From assembly GCA_030278955.1 (NCBI GenBank), contig JAOANR010000006.1:26171763-26235762 (forward strand): a stretch of 64,000 nucleotides of DNA, read 5' to 3'. Within the stretch, counting starts at the first letter, position 1. Every line of letters starts with the position of its first letter. The position numbers and the translations under genes are program-made. This document shows, piece after piece, positions 34,185 to 46,840 of the stretch. This DNA is from Hygrophila difformis. Taxonomy: Eukaryota; Streptophyta; Magnoliopsida; Lamiales; Acanthaceae. The notes beneath the pieces are model-generated. The model searched no databases. It was not told where the DNA came from and worked only from the letters and a program-made list of their open reading frames with translations.

Positions 34185-35892
34185 ATGCGTCTTAGGTCTG
34201 GAAAAATTGTTAACAATTTGACAAAGAAATTTGAGGAGATGTCTCTAGAGGACAAGACACCCGTGCGAACATCGTCTGAGGACGTCGTTGAAACGGAGAA
34301 CACCACTCAACCACAATAGGGAATAATGCAGATCCCTACATTGTCTGAGCAAATGCAGTTATCGATCACAGGTGCAATGACCAAGTTCATGCCTCTACTC
34401 ACGAGGCACCTAATGGATGTGTTGCGGCCTGCCATGGCCGACCAGACTGATAGGATATGTGGTTCCTTGCGTACTCAGCAAGATGGAATTGCTCCGGAAA
34501 ACGACACAACTGAGCCGCTAAGTATCCCATGTCCAGGGCCATCGGGCGGCCAACAGCGGACTTGGGGAACCACACTTGGCCAGCCGCCACTCCCGGAGTC
34601 CGGAGGCCTGGCCATTCTGTTCTCATTCCCATATCAGGCTGCTTATGCCTTCACTCCTACGGCACCCAGCATGCCGAGCTTTGGTTACGCGGCACCTCCC
34701 ATGTCGATCTATGCTTCATCAGGTCGTTTGATGGCGGCTAACGCTGCACCAGGCTGTACGGCGGCCTCTGGTGGACCTGGCATGGCACCACGTCAAGCGA
34801 CACCTCTTGTGCCGAACGTTCCAACCACACCTTATGTGGCTAATTATTCACGGCACCACTGAACCCTAGTTGGATGCCACCAACACGAGGGGGGCAGACA
34901 CCACAGCAATGTGGAGTGGCTGCGACACCTGCCACACCAGTCGCCATGCCTCATGCCACACCTCTAGCCGCCATGCCTCCTACACAGGTACCGGCGGTCT
35001 CACCCGAGTTGCTAGCAGACATGATACAACAACATTTTGTGATTCAACTAAGGCCGATGGAGCGGCCTACATACAAGATACCCTATCCTGATTGGGTAGA
35101 TAATCTACCATGCAACCATACCCAAGGGGCTTCAAGATGCACGAGTTCACAGCCTTCTCAGGGGACGACGGGAAGTTCACTGTGGAACATGTGGGCAGAT
35201 TCACTGCTCAGTGTGGTGAAGCGGCGGCTGATGATTGGCTGAAGTTGAGGCTGTTCAGTTCATCCCTCAGTGGACTTTCCTTTGCGTGGTATGCATCATT
35301 GTGGCCTAATTCCATTCAAAACTGGGCCGATCTGGAGTGAGCATTCCATGACAGGTTCTACACGCCGTTGTCACAGGTGAGTCTCTCGGACCTTACTAAT
35401 GCCAAACAATTTGCCGATGAGACGGCAAGTACCTTTATTAACAGGTTACAACGGCACAAGGGCCGATGCACTATGGCAGTCCCTGATAGGGAGATAGCCA
35501 ATATAGCAGTATCTAATATGTTGCCAAAACTGAAAGAACATTTAATCATGCATGATGCAACTGATCTTGCCTAGCTGGCCGAGAGAGCGGCCCGCTTGGA
35601 AAAATTCCTGGAGGAACAGGAAGAGAAGCATCTTACGGGTCGACTCCACTTCGAGGAGGTGAGATTCAGCGATGAGGAGGACGAGCCCGTGGAGGTGGCT
35701 GTTGCGGAGTGAGTCCAGACAGCCAAGCCACATACTTGTGCGGCTCTCAGGCCTCCTAAGCAGAAAGAGGCCAAGTATAAGCCTGATGAAGACCTCTTTG
35801 ACATGGGCAGAGCGGACCAAGTGTTCGACGCCTTGCTCAAAGACGGAGTGATTAAGCTTCCTGAGGGGTAGAAGTTACCAGCGGCCGAGGAC
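34185..35892 (+). pseudogene. Tat gag (capsid), broken
   Basis: ATG 34185 opens MRLRSGKIVNNLTKKFEEMSLEDK, meets a TAG just before 34326, and continues through a Pro/Ala-rich segment to 34862. A frame change gives PTYKIPYPDWVDNLP (to about 35100) and a further change gives the conserved capsid block NPYPRG-like YPRGFKMHEFTAFSGDDGKFT, RFTAQCGEA and LSGLSFAWYASL. In-frame stops follow at about 35338, 35572, 35712 and 35869. The capsid protein would form the cytoplasmic particle. The number of lesions makes any product impossible. Confidence 0.85.
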
Positions 35893-35997
35893 ATTCAGGG
35901 CCGATCATTTTGTAAGCGCCACAATTCATACACTCATAGTATTACTAAGTGTAGGAGTTTTTGAAGTGCCATTCAAAACGAAATAAAAGAGTAACGT

Positions 35998-37621
35998 TTG
36001 AAAATTGCAAGTTTGAAGGTGGATATAGACCCGTTCCCTCAGCTTCACGTTGGTGCTTCTGGATTCATTCCAAATCCAGAGGATGTCGGCTCCAGTAGCC
36101 GGACTGATCGAGAAGGGGAATGTGTTGAAATCAATGAGAAAGATGAAGACTTGCTATCTGATGAGTCTGATGCTGAAAAAGAGAATGAGCTGTATAAAAA
36201 GCAGCCAAAATTTAAAAACATGGCTAAGGAGGATTTTAAGAAAGTCCTCGTGGCTGAGGAAAAGGAGTCCCAGAGGAAGCAGAATCCTCCATTAAGGATT
36301 GAGATCCCAAAGGCTGCCTTGGAGATCCGTCAGAATGGAAGACACCAGCCTGTCACTCAGGATTACATGCATGGAGTAGAGGTGGTGCCAACCTTGATGA
36401 GATGTCCAAAACATCCTGTCGAGGCTGAGAGGTGGATGAGGAATCGGGCAGAGAGCAAAGCTACTCAAAAGGAGCCACCACCTATGATCAGAAGTCAGTT
36501 TAGGCGGGCTTTGAGACGATATGCCGAGGAAATGTGGCAATGGCAAGCCCAGATTCATAAGTTGGAGTCCTCTAGGGCTTGGAAGCCAGTGCAAGCAACC
36601 TATTTCAGATCCCAAGGGGAAACCTCCGAGCGGCAGAGACCTGCTCATGAGAGCTTGCAACATCCAAAGGGAAGGGCTCTGGCTAGGAAGCCTAGCTCGC
36701 TCATACCACCTCTTAGGGGAAGGTCACATGAGGCTTCAAGGAGACCACCTCAGCCGCCATCACCTTCGACTAGGAGGCCAGTGCGAAAGAGGCTATAGTG
36801 AGCAGAACGTTAGCCGCCATCTCCTCTGCCCAAGGCCGCAGAGGCTGAGTGTCCTCAGGCTAACACTCAGCCACCAACTTCCAAAGACAACGACAAAGCG
36901 GTCGCCTTGTTCGGACCAAGTGATGGAAAAAACGTAAGCAAATCTTGGGCAGACAAATTCATGGAAAGGTTTGATTGCATGGGTCAGCCGGGTACAACAA
37001 GTTTGATAGAGATGACTATGATGAAGGTGCTTACGAGATACTTTGCTTACATGGCGGCCCACCAGGCCGGTGATTTGGGGAGTGAACTGATAGCTGCGAG
37101 GGATTCATGGTTTACTGTAAAACTTTGGATGAATCCGAGCAGACAAAGCTGTAGACTGAGGTCCAACCAACTAGCGAGGTTGCACAAGTAAACTTTGGTG
37201 CGGTCACCTCCAAAGAAGTGGAAGCTGCTATAGAGGCTAATCTGGAGGAGCCTAATGTTGGGATTGGTGCTCTAGGTATCCTGACTGATGATATTGACAT
37301 GTTGGATGATATAGATCTTGATGAGGAGGAAGCTGACATGGAGGCTTTCTGGGAAAAGCTGGATAAAGAGCTTAAGAAAACAGGTTATGGAGAGGAGCAA
37401 GAAGAGGAGCCAATAGTCCTTATGTGCTCATGCAAGTCGTAGGATCGGCAGCAGATGAAGAAATTAGTGACGTTGAGTCCAAGATATGGGATGAGGAAGA
37501 GCCGCCATTTGCCAGATTGATTGAGGAGATAGATGAAATGATAGCAGAGCTATCCCCTCCAACCAGAAGTCTCCTTGAAGAGTCGGGTAGTCAGTCTGCC
37601 CAGAGGCCAGCTCTCAAATAA
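35998..37621 (+). pseudogene. Tat gag C-terminal and gag-pol linker region, broken
   Basis: An open frame at 35998-36798 starts LKVDIDPFPQ, a block typical of the gag end in this lineage, then becomes highly charged and Arg/Pro-rich. Downstream pieces (to 37191, 37218-37442, 37424-37621) are acidic and change frame several times. No zinc knuckle is certain. The assignment rests on position between capsid and protease. Confidence 0.55.
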
Positions 37622-37636
37622 TTTGCTAAACCAGAG

Positions 37637-37885
37637 GTGGCTCAGACCAGGCAGTTGAAACCTTTGTATGTGAAAGCCCACATTGATGGACGTCCCTTTA
37701 ATAGAGTATTTGTTGACAATGGGGCGGCGGCAAATGTGATGCCGATGTCAACTTTGAAGAAGATTGGAAAAAGTGAGAAGGACCTGATCCCAACCAGGGT
37801 TAGAATGTGTAGCTTTGTGAGGGAAGCAACTCAGCCAGCCGGGTTCATCACAACGGATGTCACCATTGGATCAAAAAACAATTAA
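37637..37885 (+). pseudogene. Tat aspartic protease
   Basis: An 82-codon piece has the active-site block RVFVDNGAAANVMPMSTLKKIG. The D-N-G-A form, where other retroelements have D-S/T-G-A, is common in plant Tat and Athila elements. It would process the Gag-Pol precursor. The frame ends at 37885, and about 200 bp of disrupted sequence separates it from the RT frame. Confidence 0.8.
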
Positions 37886-38115
37886 GGTAGCCTTTTTCGT
37901 GGTGAAGTCAAGGACATGTTAATCTGCATTGTTGGGGCGTGATTGGATCCAGATGGCGCAGTGCGTACCGTCTACCTTACACTAATAGCTACTCATCTGG
38001 GATGGAGACCAGATAGAGTTGGTAGAAGCAGACCCTCAGCATTTCATAGGGCAAGATGTCAACAATGATGAGGCTATCTTCTATTTAGAGGATATCCAGC
38101 TTCCGTCGGCTCTAA

Positions 38116-40280
38116 TTGGTGTTGATGTGGACTTGGAGTTCATCGACTTTACTTCCAGCGGCTTCAAGCTACATCCTGTGGACAGCCGAAAGAGGCATCA
38201 AGTTCCTTATGATGAGCAACCAGGACATCTACAAAGACTTGTTACAGCGGCTTGCCACCACTGAAATGATGATGGGTGCCAAAGACAAGTCCAAGAACCT
38301 GACTGACAGCCGACCATCCGAGTGGCCATCTCCTATGAAGCGGACGTTGTCTAGTACGGAGGCCAAGGAACCACTTGTAGACATCAACCTCGGGACGGAC
38401 ACAGACCCGAAGCTGACCAAGATAAGTGCATTACTGCCTGAGGTAGAGCAGCGCCAACTAGTGGAGCTGATTCAGAAGTATAAAGATTGTTTTGCATGGC
38501 ACTACAAAGACGTGCTAGGGCTTTCAAGGAAACTCGTGGAGCATAAGCTGCCAACTCACCAGAGTTCAGACCTCACAAGAAGCCGGCCAGACGGTTCGAT
38601 CCAGACACCAACCAAAAAATTAAAGGCTGAAATTGAGAAACTTCTTAGAGCAGGTTACATTAGAACTTGTTATTATGTAGAATGGCTAGCAAATATTGTG
38701 CCTGTTGTAAAGAAGAATGGTCAATTAAGAGTCTGTATAGACTTTAGAAACTTAAACTTGGCGACACCCAAGGATGAGTATGTAATACCTATGGGCGATA
38801 TGCTTGTTGATGCAGCCGCATGCCATAAATTTTTATCGTTAATGGATGGTTATTCTGGATACAACAGAATCTTTATTTCTGAAAATGATGTACACAAAAC
38901 AATATTTCGCTGCCCAGGGCCAGTCGGCATCTTCGAATGGGTAGTCATGCCCTTTGGCTTGAAGAATGCTGAGGCAACATACCAAAGGGCCATGAACATG
39001 ATCTTTCATGATTTAATTGGACATGTACTTGAAGTTTACATTGACGACATCATTGTCAAATCATGTGAATTTGGCCAGCACTTGGCCCACCTTGAGCAAG
39101 CCTTTATCCGGATGAGGCAGGACGGACTAAAAATTAACCCAACTAAGTGTGCCTTCGGAGTGGTGGCTGGGAACTTTTTAGGTTTCCTGGTACATGAGAG
39201 AGGCATCGAGGTCGAGCAAAACAGGGCTAAGGCTATCTTGGAAGCCCATGCCCCGTCCAATCTCAAGGAGTTGCAGTCGTTAATTGGCAAGATCAATTTC
39301 TTAAGGAGGTTCATTGCCAATGCTGCAGGGAAGATGAAAGCGTTCACCACTTTGCTTAAAGGTAGGAAGAACGAGACATTCCTTTGGACGGCTGAACATC
39401 AAGCGCCCTTCGAAAAAATTAAGAAAGTGTTGGTGCCGCCTACGCCTGGAGTTCCATTGAAGTTATACGCGTCAGCCGCTGAAGAGTCCATTAGTTGTTT
39501 GCTTGCACAAGATGATGAGGGCGGCAAATAAAGAGCTATCTACTACCTTAGCAAGACTATGCAAGGGCCAGAAGTGTGATACACGTCATTAGAAAGATTG
39601 TGCTATGCTCTGGTGTACTCTTGCAACAAGTTAGAACATTACATGCTTCCAAGGACTGTCTATGTGGTAGCTTCATTCGACTTGGTGAGGACACTTTTGC
39701 ATAAGCCAACATTGAAGGGTTTCCAGGCTAAGTGGGCTATGAAGATCAATCCCTTTACTTTTATACATGTCCCTGAGAAAGCAGTCAAGGGACAAGCCTT
39801 AGCTGATTTCTTAGCTCAACATCCTTCATTAATATTGCCAGAGGACCCCAAAGAAGCGTCCTTTATAGGGTTTGAACCTTGGGAACCGACCTTTGATGGA
39901 TCTTATGCAAGCAGCGGGTCGGGAGCCAGTATTACGATCATTAGTCCTCTCGGCCAACATTGGAAGCTTGCTCGGGAGGTAGAGCCTGGCACCACCAACA
40001 ATCAAGCTGAATATGAGGCCTTGATATTTGGCCTGGAGACAACATGCTGAAGGAGGCAAAATCCATTGTAATTTTTGGAGATTCCCAAGTCATCTTAAAG
40101 CAGCTAACGGGAGAATACGAGTGCAAGAGTCCAAGGCTAATTAAATGCTATGAGACAGCACTGGAACTATTAGGCAAATTTTTGGATGCTACCATCACTC
40201 ACGTGCCTAGAAGCCAAAATCAAGAGGCTGCTCAACTTGCTTCAGGTTTGCAGACTGGTCGCCCTAGGGGGGCACATATT
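38116..40280 (+). pseudogene. Tat RT, RNase H and archaeal-type RNase H
   Basis: One frame from 38116 holds the RT: KLLRAGYIR, VCIDFRNLNLATPKDEY, VMPFGLKNAEATYQRAMN and the catalytic YIDD in EVYIDDIIVKS near 39040. The first RNase H is interrupted by stops at 39529 and about 39578. The second RNase H starts TFDGSYASSGSGASI (39890), with TTNNQAEYEALIFGLE, then shifts frame at about 40040 into FGDSQVILKQLTGEYECKSP. This tandem pair of RNase H domains is the hallmark of the Tat lineage. Together they copied the genomic RNA to DNA; at least three lesions prevent this now. Confidence 0.92.
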
Positions 40281-40434
40281 GCTACAATCACGAGTCAACC
40301 TGAAGACCAAGATGAGGACCAGCAAGTTCAGAACTCATCTGGCGATTGGAGGACAGAGATCACACAAAACCTCGAGAACCCGTCATCTGGAGGAGATAGC
40401 TCGCTGAGGGTCAAAGCTTTGCGGTACACGCTGG

Positions 40435-41597
40435 TTGACGACGAATTATTCCGAAGGGCAGTTGATGGATTACTACTTAAGTGTAGGTCCTGAAGATGCT
40501 AAGCTAGTAATGAGAGAAGTCAATGAAGGAATATGTGGTTCTCACCGAGCAGGACCTAGCTTGAGATGGAGTATCCACCGCCATGGACATTTCTGGCCGA
40601 CCATCATGGAAGATTGCATCACATATGCTCGTGGCTGTGAGGCTTTCCAAAAGCACGACCCCATTCAAAGGGTACTGGTGGAAGAGTTACACACAGTCGT
40701 CAAGCCTTGGCCATTTCGTGGATGGGGGATAGACATCATTGGGAAAATTAATCCACCATCATCTAAGAACCACACGTTCATACTTGTGGCCATTGATTAC
40801 TTTACCAAATGGGTAGAGGCATGGACAATGAAGAAGATTGATCAAAATGATGTAATTAGGTTCGTGACTGAGCTGATACATCGATTTGGAATCCCTTAAA
40901 CAATCACTGCCGATCAAGGGACAATATTCACAGGTGAAAGATTTCTAGCTTTTGCCAAGCAGTTCGGGATCCGCATCTATCATTCCACTCCATACTACCC
41001 CCAAGAAAACGGTCACGTAGAGGCCACCAACAAAATTTTGATAAACATGATAAAGAAGGCAGTTGGTGAGAAGCCAAGAAAGTGACATGAGGCCTTATCC
41101 GAGGTCCTATGGGCTTACAGAAACTCTAAGTCTACAGCCACTGGCTTCACACCATACTATCTAACGTATGGTCACGACGCCGTTCTACCTCTTGAGATCA
41201 CGGTTCCTTGTCTAAGAGTGGCTCAACAGCATCACTTAGACTTAGCTAAGTATAAAGAGGCCATGTTATAAGAGTTGGAAACGGCGGGTAGTGACAAGTT
41301 TATGGCCTTGGAAAATATTGGTGTCATAAGGCTAAAATGGCAAAGTATTATGACAAGAAGGTTCGAAGCAAGACCATTAGTGAAGGGTATCTAGTGTGGA
41401 AAGTGATCCTACCTTCGGGAATGCATGATATCGAGATAGGGAAGTGGTCCCCAAATTGGGAAGGGCCATTCATTGTGACGCAAAGACTATTTAATGGTGC
41501 ATACAAGTTGATTGATATCGATGGACAAGAGCATAAAGAGAGTATAAATGTAAAATATCTCAAAATGTACTATCCATCAGTCTGGGAATCAGAGTAA
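40435..41597 (+). pseudogene. Tat integrase
   Basis: The zinc-finger region reads EVNEGICGSH ... DCITYARGCEAFQ. Family members usually have His and Cys where this copy has Asn (VN) and Phe (AF), so two of four zinc ligands appear lost. The catalytic core keeps VAIDYFTKW, TADQGTIFTG and PQENGHVEATNK (D, D, E), with in-frame stops at about 40897, 41083 and 41269. The C-terminal GPF-type block (PNWEGPFIVTQ) lies in the open frame 41337-41597. It would insert the cDNA into the genome. Confidence 0.88.
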
Positions 41598-42689
41598 ATA
41601 ACATAAGTGCATCAAAAGTGGCCAATCACAAAGCCGGCCAAAAAGTAGCAATAACATCCTGAAGCAAGAACAAGAATACCAAAAGTTGCCCACCACAAGG
41701 CCGATGGGCTGACCCAAAAATGTACTGAATAAAAATTAAGAAAACAGTGCAAATCCTACTGAAAAAGAGACAGCGTCCCATCACTGAGTATGTGACGATG
41801 CATGACGGCCCACTGGTCATGTGTGCGCCCAAGGATGTTTCTCAGACGACGAAGTGCAGCAGTAGAAGCTCGGGCACGAGCAGATAGCAAAGGCCGACGA
41901 TAGATCACGCTCATCTGTGGCTAAATGGTCATGGTCAGCTTGCAAAGTAGCAGCTCGAGTAGACATCTCAGCTACTCTGGGCCCGAGGGAAGCAAGTGTA
42001 TCTCTGGCCTCCTGAATGGTACGCCGCCTCTCCGAAATGACACGCTCCGCCTCCTGGATGTCGAGCTCCGCCTGTGCAATGGTACTCTCCAGCTATGACT
42101 TTTGACTTTCCTCAGCTCCACGGTCAGTAGATAGCTGCTCACGCTGAGGGTGAATGGCCTCTAACTGCGAACGGACCTCACGACGCCGCAGCTCGTGATT
42201 ATCAACAAGTGTCAAGTCCAGGGCGGACTGGTTTGCAGTACTACTGCAAACGGGATACAAAAGGGACAAATCGGATATGAGTTCTGAAAACTCTGGGAAG
42301 CCGGCAGCCTCAACAAAGGTGGGGACTAAGCTGATGTCGCTAAGAAAGCCATCAAGACCAGAGACCATCTCGGCTGATAGTGGACAAGTCTGGGTGGAAA
42401 GAAGGCGGTCAAATGCCTCGCATGCCGAGGTGACATCGCTATTAATGGGGTGACATCGCTATTAATGGGGGCACGAGTGCCCGAATCAAGTGTAGGAGAG
42501 ACCACAGGACCTGAGGGACGATCCGTGGGTGCCTGAAAACGAGTTTATGTTAGTATGTTTCAAAGAAAGTTTAGAATGACAAAAACGAGATGAAACATAC
42601 CTGAGGAGGCGGCGCGCGATCGACCAAACTAGCCGTAGGAGTAGAAGGATAAGCCACAGAGTGACCTGCCTAATCCGTAGAGGTCTAGA

Positions 42690-43005
42690 AGAAAGGATCC
42701 TTAGAGCATATCCTTAGGAGAAAAGGAAAAGAAAAATGAGAATGCAACTACGGAGTACCTGAGAAACCAACGAGGGGTCAGCCTGGTTAGTCGTGGAGGC
42801 GTGATCTGCAGCCTGGGAAGAAAGTGGACGATCTATCTGATCTACAGGGGTCTAGAAGAAGCTACCCTTAGAACATATTCTTAGAGAAGATAGAAAAAAA
42901 GAAAAAAGGGTGTAACTAAAGAGTACCTGAGAGATCAACTCGGGGTCAGCTGAGCTAACTATAGAGGTATGATCGCCAGCTTGAGAGGAAGATGGATCCA
43001 CCTGA
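42690..43005 (-). repeat. Tandem exon-intron duplication in the antisense gene
   Basis: Two diverged copies of a unit of about 160 bp lie at about 42690-42850 and 42850-43005. Each holds, on the minus strand, a purine-poor intron end, a short exon that starts after TTCTAG-type acceptors, and a donor CTCAG followed by GTACTC. A third, weaker copy with donor CTCAG/GTATGT lies near 42600. Confidence 0.65.
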
Positions 43006-43611
43006 GCGGAAAAAGAAGGGTATCACTACATTGCCAAAAATAATATTAATCAAAAATATAAAGTGGCAAGACATACCTGACTAACTGGTGCGGGGTCAGC
43101 CAAAGGCGAGGGATTCTCAGCGTCAGTCATCATGGCATCAGTTTGAAACTTGAGATCCTCACCATGAGCGAGGATATAGTCAGCACGAGCCAATAGCTCT
43201 TTAGTTGAGGGTGTGGGGGACCGAGCGCCACCTACACGGCCAGCGTCACTCCCAGTGGCGGCATAATGCACAACACCCCGAAGTCATCAGTTTCAGTCTC
43301 ACCATATGCATGACCGTCATCCCCATACTCGTCATCTTCAATGATCACATGACCATCATCTTCATCACGCTTGACATGCTCCTCCTCCATACGGTCATCA
43401 TCTCTGACGTGATCATCATCCGCATGATTCTCATCCATACGGTCCTCATTTCTGGCACCGTGATCATCCACATGATCATCCTCCTCACCAGAGCTCGACT
43501 CCTCCTCACCAGAACTCAACTCCTCATCACCTGAGCCCGCAGACTCCTCCTCATCATGATCACCATCACCATCAGGAGCATCCTCATCTCCCTCACTCTT
43601 TTCATCATCAA

Positions 43612-43690
43612 CTAAGGAAAAAAGAAGTGTAAAAAGACCGAAGAAGGGTTAATGATAGAACCACATTACTAAAGGAGTACTTAAACATAC
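43612..43690 (-). other. Intron of the antisense PMD gene
   Basis: The donor AGAG/GTATGTTTAAG and the acceptor TTTCCTTAG/TTGATG are both canonical. Joining them gives KRQR-VDDEKSEGDEDAP in one open frame, whereas the unspliced sequence has stops. Confidence 0.75.
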
Positions 43691-46159
43691 CTCTCTGGCG
43701 CTTGCGGGATGAAGAAGTTACAGTAGACTTAGGCTGTGGGGCAACACTACGAGAAGCTGAAGCATGGGCCGACCATATAGCGGCACCATGGGCATTAGGA
43801 GGAGCAGCTGGAGGCCGCTTCGAAGAAGCTGAACTGCGCTGCGGAGACGGGTCCCCAAACCGGGCTTTAAGATTGTCATAGGACATCATGATAGAAGTAA
43901 TATACGGCGTCCACCACGTCATGAAATCAGCGGCAAGCGATCCTGACGGAGTAAAAGAAAGATAGCTAGAACCCATCAGACGAGTCAACAAAGCAACCAC
44001 AGCCCGAATATCTGTGTCTGTCATCTTTTCGTCTCTGACAAAGGGAGCTGGCCACTCCACTCCACGAGGAAATCCAGGATTACAACCGAACTAGCAGGCT
44101 AGCAAATGAGGGCAATATGGCTCAGCTGTGAGTGGATTAGACTTGTCATTTTTCCGAACACCACTCAAGAGCATATGGGGCTTCAAGCACATGTTCCAAC
44201 TGTCTTCACTACGAGCACCGTCTGGCCGAGAAGGCAAACACAAGAGTGCGGTCATAAGCTTACCCAATGGTGCATACACAAACAAGCCAGAGAGAGACGG
44301 CTTGTGGTTGAGGAACCAACGAATAATATCTAGAGTATCCCACTCCAAGAAGCCACCCTTACTAATCTCCACGGACTGAGCAGCTAACCATGACCCTAAG
44401 GGGACGCCATCAGAACAATCTCTGGGGCCAAGACGAATCACACCAACAAACAACGGGGAAAGTATAACTGAATCCACAGCTGCAGAAACAATAGCGGTCC
44501 AGAGGCCTTGTTAGTGGGGTCTTGCCCACTGGCTAGCAGATCAGCGATCTTGGACATGCCACTAAACAGAATACTAAAGAAGAACGAGCCAATAGCACGA
44601 GGCTCGTCACCCATGATGGCCAGAACAAGGGGCAAAGCGGTGCACAGTACAGTCCGAGCACTGGAACAAATGATATAGCGGCTGAACCACATTAAAAGAA
44701 AAGCAACGTGCTCCTCTCGTGTAGGAGGCGTATTCCCTGGCTTCCTATTGTGATCAATATAGGCCGCATATTGCTTTGCCGGCTTGCCTACGGGGCAAAT
44801 TGCAGCACCAAGCTGGGGATCATCTACATCAACAGACTGCGTCAGCTCCAAACGAACTATAGGGAGACCCATGATCATCACTACATCTAAAAGAGTGGGT
44901 CCTACAAAGCCACAGGGGAGCTGGAAGGCGTTGACGGAAGAATTCCAGAAGCCCATGAGGTAGTAAATCAGCCAATGATCTAATACCATGGTTTGAGTAG
45001 ACAGGCCAATAGCATACTTAATTCCCCAGTTACCCCAGATAGTACAACGTCCTCTCATCATCCAATGAGCCCATGAGGGATACTTTTTTGCGTTGCTCTG
45101 ATCATCCATCCCTCCAGTCCGGGGAACTTTGGTCTTAGGCTTGGTTTTGAACTTATAGACAGGTTTTGAATTGCCAGATTGCTAAGATCGAATAGCCTTG
45201 GTCTGAGAGACAAAGGCTCTAGTAAATGCGGCCTGAGTGATGGGGCACGTGCACGATAGAAACTCAGAGCCTCGTCTACGTGCTCGCTCGTTCTGTAAAA
45301 AGGACGCTGAATAGGTTCTGGCTCCTGGCGGTCGAACTCATAGGCTTCACCATCAGAAGCCGGATAAGCGGTCTCTCCACATCCTGCATCATTGAAGCAG
45401 AGGTATAACATATGATTAAGAGGCAGTGATCAACGTAGACATGCACATAGACAGGAAAAATAAGCAATATACGGAAAAATAAACCTGAGCTGTGGGAGAC
45501 ACCAAAGTGGTGGCCTGGATGGCGGCCAGAGCGTGAGCCATGGTGGCCGGGAGGCCCTGGGTGGCGGCTGAAGGATGGGCCACGATGGCTGGAGGCTGCA
45601 AAGTAGGGATTAACGTCTCCTTGGTAGCGTTTGAGTTGGTGGACGACAACCGAGGCACCGGGGGAGCAGACCTCGCCACATCCTATCACAAAATAATAAA
45701 GATAAAATATAAACAGGAGTCATCGTGCAACCAAACCAATTCAAGAGTAAACAGACCAGCGAATCCAAGGATACAATCTAACCTGGAAAGCCATGCCTCG
45801 AGATGCCAAGGCAACGAAGCCGGGCAAGCGAGTGGCGGCCGGGCCAGGCTGCAGGCTGAGAAGTGGAGGCTGGGGCTTGACAGTGGCGGCTGACATCCCC
45901 TTGGTGGCGGTTGAGTTGGTAAGCGAGGGTCGAGGCTCCTTCGACGTAAGAGTGATGGGCGAAGGAGAAGCAACGGTGCCTAAGGATTGCACAGCGGCGG
46001 CCCGAGGCAGTGAAGTGGCAGCTGACGAAGGTGACTTCGCCATATCCTAGGTCATTAAACAAAGAAATAATATGCGATCAAGGAAAACACGGATCGATTA
46101 ACATGTCGAACGAAGTTAAATAGCCGAGACATGAAGACAAACCTGTGACGCCATAACAA

Positions 46160-46740
46160 GAACAAGCGGCGGCTGACCGAAACACGATGACTGAGGGTGC
46201 AAGTGGCGGCTGAGCAAAAGAGGGTGGCGGCCTGGAGTCGCGCTGGTGGCAGCTTGAGAACTCAAGCAAGCGGCGGCTTGTGCGAGTCATGAATGGCGGC
46301 TCCCCGGGGTTGCGATGGCGGCCCGAGATCACGATAGTGGCGGCCTGGACAAAGACCAATGGCGGCCACGCGAGAAGCAACGGGTGGCGGCCGGAGCAAG
46401 ACAAGCGAATGGCGGCCCGGGTGAGACTGAGCGGCGGCTGAGCAAGGCGAGTGGCGGCCCGGGATGATGCAATGGCGGTTGGACACGCTCCCAAGGGTGG
46501 CTGTTTCACGAATGAGGGCGGCTGGCAGAGCAATCGACGACGGCGACCTGGAGCTCGGATGCGGCGGCTGACACGAGTGGCGGCCTGGATTCAAATGGCG
46601 GCTCATGTGCAGATGGTGGCTGGAGAAGAAGCAGTGGCGGCTGGCCTCCGGGTGGCGGCCGGGAAGTCACAAGCGACGACCAACGGTGGCCGGATCGTGA
46701 CCCGTTGATGGCGGCGGTTGGCAGCGGCCATAAGCCTCCG
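46160..46740. repeat. Phased GGCGGC motif array
   Basis: About 20 copies of (G/A)TGGCGGC(C/T) recur every 20-35 bp with unrelated sequence between them. The motif continues more thinly to 45500. On the minus strand it codes for Ala/Pro-rich segments in one or more frames of the antisense gene's first exons. Confidence 0.85.
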
Positions 46741-46840
46741 ACGAGTCTCCGGCAAGATTGGCGACGCCGGCTAAGGAGAAAAGAGAGGAAATTTTTTTAA
46801 AAAAAAATGAGCAATTTTTGTCTCCTTATGGAAGTTGGTG

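Larger units (their letters stand above)
41800..46800 (-). pseudogene. Antisense accessory gene: plant mobile domain (PMD) protein with acidic and coiled-coil tail
   Basis: It reads opposite to the host Tat element. From a minus-strand TATA box (46841-46853) come exons rich in Ala/Pro encoded by GCCGCC motifs (about 46740-45500), an exon with ETAYPASDGEAYEFDRQEPE (about 45400-45290), and the PMD core from ATG 45109 (WGIKYAIGL, FWNSSVNAFQLPCGFVGPTLLDVVMIMGLPI, EPRAIGSFFFSILFSGMSKIADLL, GPLLFLQLWIQ). It shifts frame near 44460, runs on with one stop at about 44090 (GFPRGVEWPAPF), and then a basic KRQR stretch. A 79-bp GT-AG intron at 43612-43690 joins in frame to a long Asp/Glu/His-rich exon. 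Further GT-AG exons lead to a Glu/Arg-rich coiled coil near 42100-41900. PMD proteins occur in plants both as transposon-borne and as host genes. This copy is broken. Confidence 0.75.

Noticed and set aside
43205..43534. A plus-strand frame rich in Ile, Thr and Met
   Set aside because: It is the complement of the Asp/Glu/His-rich exon of the antisense PMD gene. Splicing and composition support the minus strand.
45276..46708. Many overlapping Ala/Pro/Ser-rich frames on both strands
   Set aside because: They are produced by the spaced GGCGGC array. Only the minus strand is consistent with promoter and downstream exons, and even there the exact frame is unsure.
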